From Prevotella sp. (GTDB taxonomy: Bacteria; Bacteroidota; Bacteroidia; Bacteroidales; Bacteroidaceae), in assembly GCA_017554145.1 (NCBI GenBank), contig JAFZIZ010000015.1, positions 310,001 to 374,000 of the forward strand: DNA of 64,000 nt. The letters run 5' to 3'. The number at the start of each line of letters is the position of its first letter. Position 1 is the stretch's first letter. The notes beneath the pieces were generated by a model. It was not told the origin of the DNA. It ran no database searches and saw nothing but the letters and a program-made list of their open reading frames with translations. Both the position numbers and the translations under genes were made by a program. This document shows, one piece after another, positions 8,180 to 17,500 of this stretch.

Positions 8180-8275
8180 ATGTTCACGGTCTGTGAACAT
8201 AAGTACACGGTCGGCGAACATGTATTCAAAGCCTTTGAACATAAGTTCAAGGTGCATGAATATAAAATGGTATGA
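8180..8275 (+). CDS. Possible 31-residue heptad-repeat leader peptide
   Basis: ATG at 8180, about 10 nt below the predicted transcription start, opens a 31-codon frame ending in TGA at 8273. It reads as four related seven-residue units such as FTVCEHK, YTVGEHV, FKAFEHK and FKVHEYK. Because the DNA repeat is 21 bp, a multiple of three, an open frame can persist by chance, and the opposite strand is open here too. It may therefore be only a side effect of the repeats. No Shine-Dalgarno-like sequence is evident. Confidence 0.25.
   Translation: MFTVCEHKYTVGEHVFKAFEHKFKVHEYKMV
8182..8265. repeat. Four tandem 21-bp imperfect palindromic repeats
   Basis: Units at 8182-8202, 8203-8223, 8224-8244 and 8245-8265, each exactly 21 bp and each with dyad symmetry, e.g. 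GTTCAC-GGTCT-GTGAAC in unit 1 and TTCAAA-GCC-TTTGAA in unit 3. They lie in the leader of the HU-like gene. The 21-bp step equals three 7-bp units or two helical turns. Confidence 0.85.
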
Positions 8276-8324
8276 ATAGAAAAGCAATAATTGTAGAATC
8301 AAAATAATAGAAAGGATTAGATAT

Positions 8325-8954
8325 ATGGCAAATTATGTTTTACAGGAACTTCCTGAGGAGTTGTCGGATGGGAAGAAAATAGTATATCCTAAGATGCAGA
8401 CGTACTCGTTGCACGACTACGAAACAGTAATCAAACACATGCGTGACTATGCTGGCAACTTCAGCGAAGGCATGATTCGTGGTGTCTTTGACGCCTTGGT
8501 GTCTGTGATGGAAAGTTGGATGCCTTTGGGACATACGATAAAAATCGACGGATTAGGTGTATTCTCGCTGTCGTTAGGCTTTGACGAATCTGCTCCGTCA
8601 GAGAAGAATCCTAAGGATAAGACGAAATACAGACATGTTTGTATCAAGGGCATTAACTTCAAGCCCGATACGGAGTTGCTGAAGGAAATGAATAAGCAGG
8701 CGACATTCGATCGTGTAGCGACTGATGTCAAAGTGCCACAGAAAACGAAGCTCAGTCGCGAGGAACGTTTGGCGAAGGCCAAAGAGATGATAGACAAAAA
8801 CGGGTATATGACGCTCTCTGACTATGCCAACGCTACAGGGCAAAGCCGATCTGCTGCCTCGACAGACCTCAGACAGATAGTAGCTGATGCCGATTCTGGC
8901 ATCGCCGCTCGTGGCGCCCATTCACATAAAGTGTGGGTAGCTGCCAAGAAGTAA
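8325..8954 (+). CDS. HU-like DNA-binding protein (HU-HIG type)
   Basis: A 209-residue protein. Residues about 1-125 match the Bacteroidetes histone-like HU family: a helical start, VMESWMPLGHTIKIDGLGVFSLS forming the beta-arm base, and a following strand region. Residues about 130-209 form a second, basic and possibly winged-helix domain (SREERLAKAKEMIDKNGYMT, then QSRSAASTDLRQIV), which is not part of classical HU. It should bind DNA in the cytoplasm; the target is unknown. A purine-rich AAAGGA lies 7 nt before the ATG. The long leader with 21-bp palindromes hints at self-regulation, which is inference. Confidence 0.82.
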   Translation: MANYVLQELPEELSDGKKIVYPKMQTYSLHDYETVIKHMRDYAGNFSEGMIRGVFDALVSVMESWMPLGHTIKIDGLGVFSLSLGFDESAPSEKNPKDKTKYRHVCIKGINFKPDTELLKEMNKQATFDRVATDVKVPQKTKLSREERLAKAKEMIDKNGYMTLSDYANATGQSRSAASTDLRQIVADADSGIAARGAHSHKVWVAAKK

Positions 8955-9031
8955 CAACAAGAACTAAATAATGATTATGTTAAAAAGGTAAAAACTATGG
9001 TGAAAATATAATACAACTTAGAAATTTAATG

Positions 9032-9039
9032 TATATTTG
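9032..9039 (+). promoter_or_regulatory. Possible -7 box upstream of the M6 protease
   Basis: TATATTTG lies 36 nt before the ATG at 9076. No good TTTG partner is present at the usual distance, so this is a weak call. Confidence 0.4.
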
Positions 9040-9075
9040 CTCCACTTATTATTCACCCATTAAAACCTAAAAACA

Positions 9076-12000
9076 ATGAAAAGAGAATGGGAAAAGAGAA
9101 TAGGATGGCGTTGCATGATGTTTGTAGCGTTCCTGTGTATGGCTGTGCAGCTGTTTGCCGAGCCTGCTAAGCCTGGCTTGAAGCGCACCCTCACGCTCAC
9201 TGATGGCTCCACAGTAGTGGCACAGTTGGTGGGCGACGAGTTTGGACACTACTGGTTAGCTGACAATGGCAAGGCTTACTGGGCAACGGATGCCACAAGA
9301 CTGTACCGAGAAGTAGACAAACAGGCGATTCAGAAACGTGCCGCCAAACAGCGCAATGAGGTCTATGAACGCCGATGTGCCCTAATGGAGGCGCGCAACG
9401 GTAAGTCGCGCAGGGTTGGTACTATCATGTCTGGGCTGACAGGCAAGAAAAAGGGATTGTTGATTTTGGTGAACTTCAGTGATGTATCCTTTGGTGCGGG
9501 GCACACCCGCGACGTGTTCAACGACATTGTGAACAAGAAAAACTATACGGAGGGTAGTTTCAAAGGCTCAGTGTATGACTATTTCTATGCCCAGAGTCGC
9601 AATGAGTTTGAATTAACCTTCGACGTGGTGGGACCTGTAACCTTGTCTCAAACCCGTTGGTACTATGGTCACGACAGTTCTGATTCATACAATGTGAATG
9701 CGAGAGAAATGATTAGTGAAGCATGCAGCCTAGTGGATAATGATGTAGATTTTTCTGATTATGACTGGGATGGCGACGGTGTGGTGGATTTGCTTTATGT
9801 CATCTATGCGGGCGAAGGGCAAGCTGATGGCGGCAGTGATGAAACGGTTTGGCCTCATTCTTGGGACTTCCCCGAGGATTCTCGTCCAAAACACGACAAT
9901 AAGGATATTGTCCATTATGCTTGTGGACCTGAGTTGAAAGGTGGAACCACCAACCTAAAAGGTATCGGTACCATGTGCCATGAGACAAGTCATGTGTTTG
10001 GATTTCCCGATTTCTACAACGTGGACTATACAGGCGGTAATCACCCACATAGTTGGGACATCATGGCTGGAGGTAGCTATAATGATGATGGCTACCAACC
10101 ACCCTGCTATACCAGCTATGAGCTTAACGAAATCGGATGGGGAAGCATCATGGAAATCGAGACATCCACTAAGGTATGGGATGTGAAGTCGATAGCAGAG
10201 GGAGGCAGAGGCTTTTTGATTCGTAACGATGCTAACGAAAACGAGTACTTCCTGCTCGAAAACCGCCAAAAGACAGGATGGGATGCTGGTCTACCAGGAT
10301 CAGGTTTACTGATTTTCCGTGTGAATTATGATGCAGATGTGTGGAGACATAATAAAGTCAATGTAACAACAACCTACCATTATACAGATATAGATAGAAT
10401 TGTTCCTGGATTCATGCGTATGGCGTTGATGCCGACAACGAAGAGTGTTAAAGATAAAGAAACAGATGCATGGCCCTCCAATAATGTTGACTTTTTCTCC
10501 AAGAACACGCCGGGAACCAATACAATGTTCTATAATAACACCCAAAACGGAACTAAATATTCAGACTATGCTGTCACAGACATCACCCAAAACAGCGATG
10601 GTACAATGACATTTATAGTAGTGCGTGATGGAGATGGTTTTAAGGGCACTGTCTCTCTTACGTCAGTCAACCCTACCCCTGGCTCATGGGTGTACTATGA
10701 CTTGGAGGGCGAGGTGGCTCAGTTGAAGGCGAAAGGAGCCGTCATCGAGGCACAATGGCAACGCCGTTCAAAAAACAGTAAATGGATAAATGTAGAAGGA
10801 AATAAGACAAGCAGTGGAGAAGATGTGTATCAGGTGTGGGCAGAGGATGTAGACCAGTACTTGCGTGTGAAAATCTCGGTAGAAGGCTATACGGGTAGCA
10901 TCGTCAGTTCGGAAATCTTTGTGAAAAAAAACAAGAATATTAGCACGGTGGTGGCGCCTACGCTAATGGTGTCGAACAACCAAGTGCGTGTGACTAACCC
11001 GAAGGACGATCAAGAATACCTTATTTTCAATCATAAGAAAGACATTGCCTCTTTGACAGAAAGCGACTGGGAAAACGCAAAAGCCTTGGGCAAGAATGAT
11101 GCCTTCCTTTTCTTGGGCGGTACCAAGAATTCCGTCAACTATGTCTATACCCGTAAGGCAGAAACCCCCACGATATACGCTGGCACCGAAGTGTGTATGG
11201 CGTCTATTTATTTGGGAGAGACGATATATACGCAGAACATTGAGATAGAAGTGAAAGGCATAGTGCAAAACGGAATGGGGAAACCTCAATATGTCGATTT
11301 ACCGCAAGAGTACGGTGCATATTACTGCAAGGTTGGTGAAGTGCTTCGGATTGTAGCCTCTCCTATCCCTGCCGATGCCACTAACTTTAACGGCATCTAC
11401 TATGACAACTGGATTAACAACTCGAAGAGTGGTACTTTCTATGCCGATCGTGCCTGCACTAGTCCATTGCTGAGCGGACAGTCTTACAAGACCGTCTATT
11501 TCAAACCTACAAAGCAATGTAACTTTGCCGATATTTCCGCACAGTTCACCAAAGGTTATAATGATATTGCTCGCGATGCCTTCAGTCTGCACATCGCGGA
11601 TACCAACGGTAATATTCTGGCGAACTCCATATCTGGCGACCGTGCTATTGTCCGAAAGGGAGAGAAGAAGAGCGGCTTTGACATTTCAACCTATCCCCTC
11701 AAGGCTTCACTGAACAACATCACCATCTCGCTGAACAAAGGAACGGGCATTGCACCGACTCTCACAGTGGATGCGGAAAGCCGTACATTCTCTGTGGACG
11801 CATCGAGTGCCACCAAGGGCACGTTCTATTACAATGTTTCTCAGAAAGGCAATGAAGTTGTCGGCGGATTCACCGTGGAAGTCACCACACCTGCTGTGGA
11901 GGAGGTGTATATTACCCCTAGTGTGATAACTGATGCTGAGCCTGGACAGGAATACAAACTGGAACTGACCGTCTTTCCAGCTGGTGTGGAGGAGAATATT

Positions 12001-12876
12001 TACTGGACGAGTAACAACACTACAGACTTCCCAGTGGACGAGAACGGGATAGTCAAAGTTGCTTCAACAGCTGATATTGGTGCCAGTGGAACTATTTTCG
12101 CGTCAGTAGGCGATAAGACTGCTTTCTGTGATATTACTGTCGCCGGTCAGAAGTTTGACCTTTGGGTAGCAGGTCAGCAGGTGACCACTCGAAACATGGA
12201 TGACATTCTAGGTGACGGAAAGGTGACCTTTGACGGTGTGAAGACATTGACACTGAACAACGCTACCATCAATGCGGAAAGCTCGAAGCCAGGCGTGAGG
12301 TTCAACCAGAGCGGCATGGTGTGCCAAGTGGTGGGCGACTGCTATATCAACAGTAAGGAGAACGACGGAATCTCGCTGACGCAGAGCATCTTCATTTCGG
12401 GCGACGGCAAACTAACCGTCAGTGGCGGTGACTGTGGTATTGTATTTAACGAACTTAATCCAGCAAATGTCTGCCTGACAATCTACGAAACCAATGTGAC
12501 GGCAGAAGGCGGAAAATATGGTATCTATGGAGGTGACGATGGCTTGACCATGATTCGCTCGTTAGAGGTGAACAAATCAACCGTAAAAGCCAAGGGTGGC
12601 ATAGGCGCTGTGTGCAACTGGACAGGCGGCATTAGTATGCACTATTGCAGCACAAAAGAGCCTAAAGGGGCAGAGGTTTTCTCAGAGTATATTGGAACTG
12701 CTACTACTCCTGCCACTGAGGTGTTGATTCTGCCAGAACAGGAAACGAGCATCGTCGAGGTGATGGCAGAGGATAACAAGGATGGCTGGTGCATGCTGAA
12801 CGGTACTCGGCTTGCCAAGCGGCCTACAACATCAGGCATCTACCTGCATGGCGGAAAAAAGGTGGTGATAAAGTAG
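9076..12876 (+). CDS. Secreted M6-family metalloprotease with T9SS-like C-terminus
   Basis: A 1266-residue exported protease. An unusually long charged N-terminus precedes the hydrophobic signal segment (cleavage near LFAEP, about 29). The M6 (immune inhibitor A-like) catalytic domain spans about 110-370, with zinc motif HETSH at 302-306 followed by GFPD, and a Ca-binding-like DYDWDGDGVVD at 228-238. The middle holds several beta-sandwich/Ig-like segments; about 1050-1220 looks like a right-handed beta-helix or repeat region. The end GIYLHGGKKVVIK resembles a type IX secretion signal as seen in Prevotella, so the protein is probably exported through the PorU/PorV system encoded 0.5-5 kb away. 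An A8 run at 10924-10931 is in the frame. Confidence 0.88.
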   Translation: MKREWEKRIGWRCMMFVAFLCMAVQLFAEPAKPGLKRTLTLTDGSTVVAQLVGDEFGHYWLADNGKAYWATDATRLYREVDKQAIQKRAAKQRNEVYERRCALMEARNGKSRRVGTIMSGLTGKKKGLLILVNFSDVSFGAGHTRDVFNDIVNKKNYTEGSFKGSVYDYFYAQSRNEFELTFDVVGPVTLSQTRWYYGHDSSDSYNVNAREMISEACSLVDNDVDFSDYDWDGDGVVDLLYVIYAGEGQADGGSDETVWPHSWDFPEDSRPKHDNKDIVHYACGPELKGGTTNLKGIGTMCHETSHVFGFPDFYNVDYTGGNHPHSWDIMAGGSYNDDGYQPPCYTSYELNEIGWGSIMEIETSTKVWDVKSIAEGGRGFLIRNDANENEYFLLENRQKTGWDAGLPGSGLLIFRVNYDADVWRHNKVNVTTTYHYTDIDRIVPGFMRMALMPTTKSVKDKETDAWPSNNVDFFSKNTPGTNTMFYNNTQNGTKYSDYAVTDITQNSDGTMTFIVVRDGDGFKGTVSLTSVNPTPGSWVYYDLEGEVAQLKAKGAVIEAQWQRRSKNSKWINVEGNKTSSGEDVYQVWAEDVDQYLRVKISVEGYTGSIVSSEIFVKKNKNISTVVAPTLMVSNNQVRVTNPKDDQEYLIFNHKKDIASLTESDWENAKALGKNDAFLFLGGTKNSVNYVYTRKAETPTIYAGTEVCMASIYLGETIYTQNIEIEVKGIVQNGMGKPQYVDLPQEYGAYYCKVGEVLRIVASPIPADATNFNGIYYDNWINNSKSGTFYADRACTSPLLSGQSYKTVYFKPTKQCNFADISAQFTKGYNDIARDAFSLHIADTNGNILANSISGDRAIVRKGEKKSGFDISTYPLKASLNNITISLNKGTGIAPTLTVDAESRTFSVDASSATKGTFYYNVSQKGNEVVGGFTVEVTTPAVEEVYITPSVITDAEPGQEYKLELTVFPAGVEENIYWTSNNTTDFPVDENGIVKVASTADIGASGTIFASVGDKTAFCDITVAGQKFDLWVAGQQVTTRNMDDILGDGKVTFDGVKTLTLNNATINAESSKPGVRFNQSGMVCQVVGDCYINSKENDGISLTQSIFISGDGKLTVSGGDCGIVFNELNPANVCLTIYETNVTAEGGKYGIYGGDDGLTMIRSLEVNKSTVKAKGGIGAVCNWTGGISMHYCSTKEPKGAEVFSEYIGTATTPATEVLILPEQETSIVEVMAEDNKDGWCMLNGTRLAKRPTTSGIYLHGGKKVVIK

Positions 12877-12901
12877 TACTAATTTAAAGGGGAATAAAGA
12901 A

Positions 12902-13375
12902 TTATTTCTCAATCAAGGCGACGGCATAGGCGGAGATTCCTTCTTCTCTGCCTGTGAAACCGAGTTTCTCTGTGGTGGTAGCCTTAATGGAGATACAATC
13001 GGAATCGCAGCCGATGACTTGTGCCATACACTGCTGCATAGCAGGGATATGAGGATTCATCTTCGGACGCTCAGCACAGATGGTGGCATCGATATTCACA
13101 AGATGATAGCCTTTGGTAGCAATGAGGTCGATGGTTTTCTTCAGGATAATCTTGCTGTCCATCCCTTCTGTTTCCTTGGAAGTGTCGGGGAAGTGATAAC
13201 CGATGTCGCGCATATTAGCAGCACCAAGGATAGCATCACAGATGGCGTGTATCAGCACATCGGCATCGCTATGGCCCAAGAGTCCTAACGTATGTTCCAG
13301 TTTGATGCCACCCATCCACAGTTCCCTATTGGGAACCAACTGGTGGACATCATATCCCATTCCGACTCTGATCAT
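12902..13375 (-). CDS. ispF: 2-C-methyl-D-erythritol 2,4-cyclodiphosphate synthase
   Basis: A 157-residue full-length IspF, the cytoplasmic MEP-pathway enzyme that converts CDP-ME 2-phosphate to MEcPP and CMP. Zinc-site residues are visible in GYDVH (Asp8, His10) and in GHSDADVLIHAICDAI; the C-terminal ATTTEKLGFTGREEGI is the conserved nucleotide-binding loop. Its start overlaps the porV stop by 4 bp (ATGA type), so it is translated with the type IX genes. Together with dxr at 24426-25583 it shows that isoprenoids are made by the MEP route. Confidence 0.97.
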   Translation of the reverse strand: MIRVGMGYDVHQLVPNRELWMGGIKLEHTLGLLGHSDADVLIHAICDAILGAANMRDIGYHFPDTSKETEGMDSKIILKKTIDLIATKGYHLVNIDATICAERPKMNPHIPAMQQCMAQVIGCDSDCISIKATTTEKLGFTGREEGISAYAVALIEK

Positions 13376-14538
13376 CTCTTAAACAGGTCTTTGATGCCGT
13401 CCATATCGAAGGCAAGGGTGAAACGAAGTGTCTGGTCAAGAGGATTACTCTTGGAAGTGGCAATCACATAACCTACATCTAATGAGAAGACACTCATGCG
13501 GAAACCGCCACCCACGGTGAAGTACTTCAGGTTACCCTTGTTCTCGCTTTGGTGGTGGTAACCGGCACGGAGAGAGAATTGATCGTGGTACACATATTCG
13601 GCACCTACGCTCCATTGTATCTCTTCCAACTCTTCCTTGAAGCCGCCAGGGGCATCGTGGAAACTCTTGAAGATACCGGCAATAGAACCGACATCGTTGT
13701 ATTCCTCAATGACGCGCTCCTCGTAATGTTCCTTCGACTCTCCCTCTTCCTGCTTGGGAACGGTAGGTACCAACAACTTATTGGCATCGGCAGCAATCGA
13801 GAAACGGTTGTATTCGTTGATAGGAATCATCAGCGAGGCACCCAGTCGCATGTTAGCTGGCAGGAAGTTAGAACGGTCATCGCCGAAGTAGGTAATCTTA
13901 CTACCCACATTGGAGATATTCAAACCAATGCCCAACTGGCACTCACGCTGTCCGATGTTAAGGTAGTTGTTATAGTAGCAGGCAATGTCTGCAGCAAAAG
14001 CAGACGCAGGTGATGCATCTTCTGTATAGTCATAGCGGAGGTCGCTAAACAACCAACGGATGGCAGCAGCCAACGAGAATTTTTCACTGAGCATCAGCGA
14101 ATAAGCAACGTCTAATGACATCTCGTAAGGCTTCACCGTCAAGGCGTTATCGTCCATAGAGGTCATCACTTCACCTAAAGAGAAATAACGCAGTGAACCG
14201 GAGATGGCAGAATAGTCACCGATACGATAGTATCCTGACACATACGCCAAACTGATGTCGTTTACCAACTGACGCAACCAAGGCGTATAGTTCAGTGAGA
14301 TACCTGCACGACTGATGCAGAACGGATATTTGGCAGGGTTCCAGTATTGGGAGTTGACATCTGGATCAGTAGCTACACCTACATCACCCATACCTGCTGC
14401 ACGGGCATCTGGCGCGATGGTCTGGGAGACAACGGCATGTTCAATCGGGTTGAACTGGCTCTTCGTATCCTGTGCCTGTACCGTAATGGCCAGCCATAGG
14501 AGTGTGATAGTTGTATATATCTTATTTGCTTTCATCAT
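13372..14538 (-). CDS. porV: Type IX secretion outer-membrane protein PorV
   Basis: A 388-residue outer-membrane beta-barrel of the FadL-like PorV/LptO family. The signal peptide ends near TVQAQ (about 23). The conserved N-terminal segment ARAAGMGDVGVATDPDVNSQYWNPAKYPF is typical of PorV. In the type IX system PorV binds exported cargo and shuttles it from the translocon to the PorU sortase at the surface. It directly follows porU, as in Porphyromonas, and overlaps ispF. ATG at 14535 is an equally good start. Confidence 0.95.
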   Translation of the reverse strand: MMKANKIYTTITLLWLAITVQAQDTKSQFNPIEHAVVSQTIAPDARAAGMGDVGVATDPDVNSQYWNPAKYPFCISRAGISLNYTPWLRQLVNDISLAYVSGYYRIGDYSAISGSLRYFSLGEVMTSMDDNALTVKPYEMSLDVAYSLMLSEKFSLAAAIRWLFSDLRYDYTEDASPASAFAADIACYYNNYLNIGQRECQLGIGLNISNVGSKITYFGDDRSNFLPANMRLGASLMIPINEYNRFSIAADANKLLVPTVPKQEEGESKEHYEERVIEEYNDVGSIAGIFKSFHDAPGGFKEELEEIQWSVGAEYVYHDQFSLRAGYHHQSENKGNLKYFTVGGGFRMSVFSLDVGYVIATSKSNPLDQTLRFTLAFDMDGIKDLFKR

Positions 14539-14559
14539 CTTACAAAACGCAATGCTTGT

Positions 14560-17500
14560 TTATTTATTGCTTATGATAATTAATTTCTTAGCCTTCGACG
14601 TCTGACCAGAACCGTTGCTACTGATGCGGACGCGATAGAGATAGACACCTGTGTGTAACCGTCTGCCGCCGTCGACACAGAGGTCCCAGTTGATGGTATA
14701 GCTGTTGTCAACGGGGGTCGCATGCTCTGTATGCTGCCATAGGTGATGACCTGCCATATCGAAGATATCGAGCACAATATCCATATTACTGCCTACACGG
14801 TCGTGGATGATGCGGAAACCAGTAGTGGTAGTGGCAGGATTCTGCGTGCATTCCACATCAAAGAATTCTGGTGACAGCTCCTTCGATACTTGGAAGTTCA
14901 GTTCCTTCGTTGTCGAGTTGTTGAGCACATCCCATGCACGGAACTGCAAGCGGTGGTTGCCTTCGCTGAGTTCTGGGATACTGAATCCCACCGTTCCCTT
15001 GGTATGACTGCCGAAGTCATACTGGAAATAGTCGTTCAACGTATAAGTGCGTGCCAGTTCTCCGTCGATAATCAGTTGCAGGTCGTGTCCGATACCGTTG
15101 CCCGTCGAGTTGATACCACTGGAGTCAGCGAGTTCGGCAATGAAATATGGAGTAGGATTGACGACGCCACCATCGACGAAAGAACTACTGTTGAGATAAC
15201 AGAATACGGAAGGTCCGTCATGGTCGCCACCTTCATGTCCTGTGCCTCCAAACACGACACAGTCGGTATATCCGCTGGCTTCCTGCTTTTTGTCGTTGCT
15301 GACAGCATAGATATTAATAAGTCCTGTGGCATCGGAGTAACTGATATCACGGGGAACAGTGAAGGAGAACGAGAAGCGTCCTTGACGCACACTATCGCTA
15401 CCCTGATAGAGCACCTTCGTGCGGTCGGTATAGGTATAAGGAAACTCTGCCTCAGAAGTATCATTCTGTCGACAGACAACCTTCTCGGCAGCATCACGTA
15501 CAGTAGCCGTCATCTCTCCGTTGAAGTTACTGTCAATAGCTCCTTCCTGGGTGGCGATATGCCCACTGATGGTCAATGTCTCGCCTGCTCCGATATGCAG
15601 ATTCTCTGTCATGGAGGTGAGCTCCTGCTGATTGATGGCATCAATCACAATGGGAACAGTAGGCATTGCCAGCAGGAGGGCAGGGTCTCCCAATAGCGTG
15701 TATTGCAATTTGTTGGTAGAGAGGTCACTGCCTGTATTCACCAGTTCGTTCTTTGCGCGTCTGACAGCCTCGCCGATAGCGATGCGTTCAGAACCGAACA
15801 GATGGTGTGTGAAGGCGAGATTCATCACGATGTTATACGATTGATAGACGGTACGTGTCGTTCCATAGAAAGCGATAGCACCACCGTTTTTGTTAAAGAT
15901 GGAGGCTTCTCCGATATTATCTTCCTGTCCGTCGAAAGGCATGATATCACAAGAGGCTGTTACCCATAACGGAAGGCGAGGGGATACGGTTTCCTCAAAA
16001 TCCTGTAAGGTCAGCACATACTCGTGTGAGAAAGCATTGGCAGCACCGTGTCCAGAGTAGTTCATCACCAACGTGCCACTTGCCATTTGTTGGCGAAGGA
16101 GACGGGTGACATCCGGATAGCGGTTGCCCGTAGCTGTTGTCGTGCGTGGATAAGCATCCCACATGACACGTTTTACCTGCATGGCAGGACGCAGTTTCTC
16201 AATCTGCTTAGCTACATCGTCAGCGTCTTTCATGTGTTGGTTACCATTGCCGTCATCACCCATCACGCAGACCGTATTCTGCCAGGCGCCAGCCTGCTGG
16301 TTGTTGACATAGTTCTCAATCTTATCAACCATCACGGATGCTTGTTCTACAGTCCGGACAGGGAAGCGGCCTACGGCAACGTCAGGTTTATCGGTCTTTA
16401 ACATATTGCCACCTTCATTATCGTCCAACAGACAGAAATAGTCGTCAGTAACATAACAATCCGTACTGCTGCTGGAATTCTCACTCTCATAACAGAGCAG
16501 GAAATCGTCGGGTGTCTCATTCTTCCAAGCGGATGAAAGCATTCGGTTGTCCCACGCACCATCACCAAAGAGCAACAGGTAACGAGGCATATCGTTCTCC
16601 GTCGTTGCCTTGTCATAGAGCATCTTCAGGTAACGACGATAAGCGTTGGCATCGGGTGTACCACTGCTGAACTCGTTATAGAGCTCATTAGCAGGGATGA
16701 TACGGATGCGAGAAGAGTCTATTGCTTCGTGGATGGCTTTGATTCGCTCTGCTTGTTTCTCCAGTTTCCTACTGGTAGGAATGATAATCACCATATCCAC
16801 TGCTTCGTCGGCATGATGGTCTTGATTGGCAACAGCCTCTACATATTCAGGAACAGGGAAATTACCTGACGATAAATCTGGGGCAGCCATCGGTTGCTCA
16901 CTATATAAAGAGATGTAGTCAAGATGCAAGGTAGCATCACTGTTGGAGTGACTGATTCTTACCTTGTTGCTTGCAGCCAGATTGTCGATAGCGAATGTCT
17001 TCGTGCTCGTCCGCATCGCATCGTATTTGCCGGGTGCAGAAATGTTGAGGCTTCCAACACTCTTGTCGTTCACACTCACGGATACAGTAGTTGCTTTATT
17101 GGCTGTAACGGACACTGTGATAGAGCCTTTGGTGGAGCGCCCGGAAGCCCTGAGCGTATAATCATGATGTGTGTTTGCTATCAATACCTCGGCATCATAG
17201 AGGTTGCGCCCTCCTTGATACCAGGCGAAGTTGTCCACTTCATAGAGTGTGTTATAGTCATCGTCTGAGGGATGATGGCTGGCAAGGAACTCTTCCTGAC
17301 TGACAGACAATGGCGCACCCTCGCTCTCTGTCAAGAAATAATAGCCGTAACTGGAATATGGATTACGGATACGTCGATGATTCTCGTCCCAGGTAACAGG
17401 TCCGACGGCATAGAACAAGCGATGACTTCCTACGGTACAGGTAGGCACTTCCTTCAGGTCATCTGTGTTCGTCAGATAATCGGGTGTCAGTTTCTCAGGT

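Noticed and set aside
8182-8265. A small CRISPR array
   Set aside because: The 21-bp units follow each other with no spacers and no cas genes are present.
8099-8302. A 67-codon minus-strand frame across the 21-bp repeats
   Set aside because: The 21-bp period keeps frames open by chance on both strands, and it ends inside the divergent promoter; no upstream promoter serves it.
10924-10931. A8 run in the M6 protease gene as a frameshift error
   Set aside because: The frame is open on both sides and the protein continues with sensible domains, so there is no sign of a broken gene.
14890-15696. A 268-codon open frame on the plus strand
   Set aside because: It lies wholly opposite porU, has no signal or family motif, and has no promoter. 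It is a shadow of the real gene's codon use.
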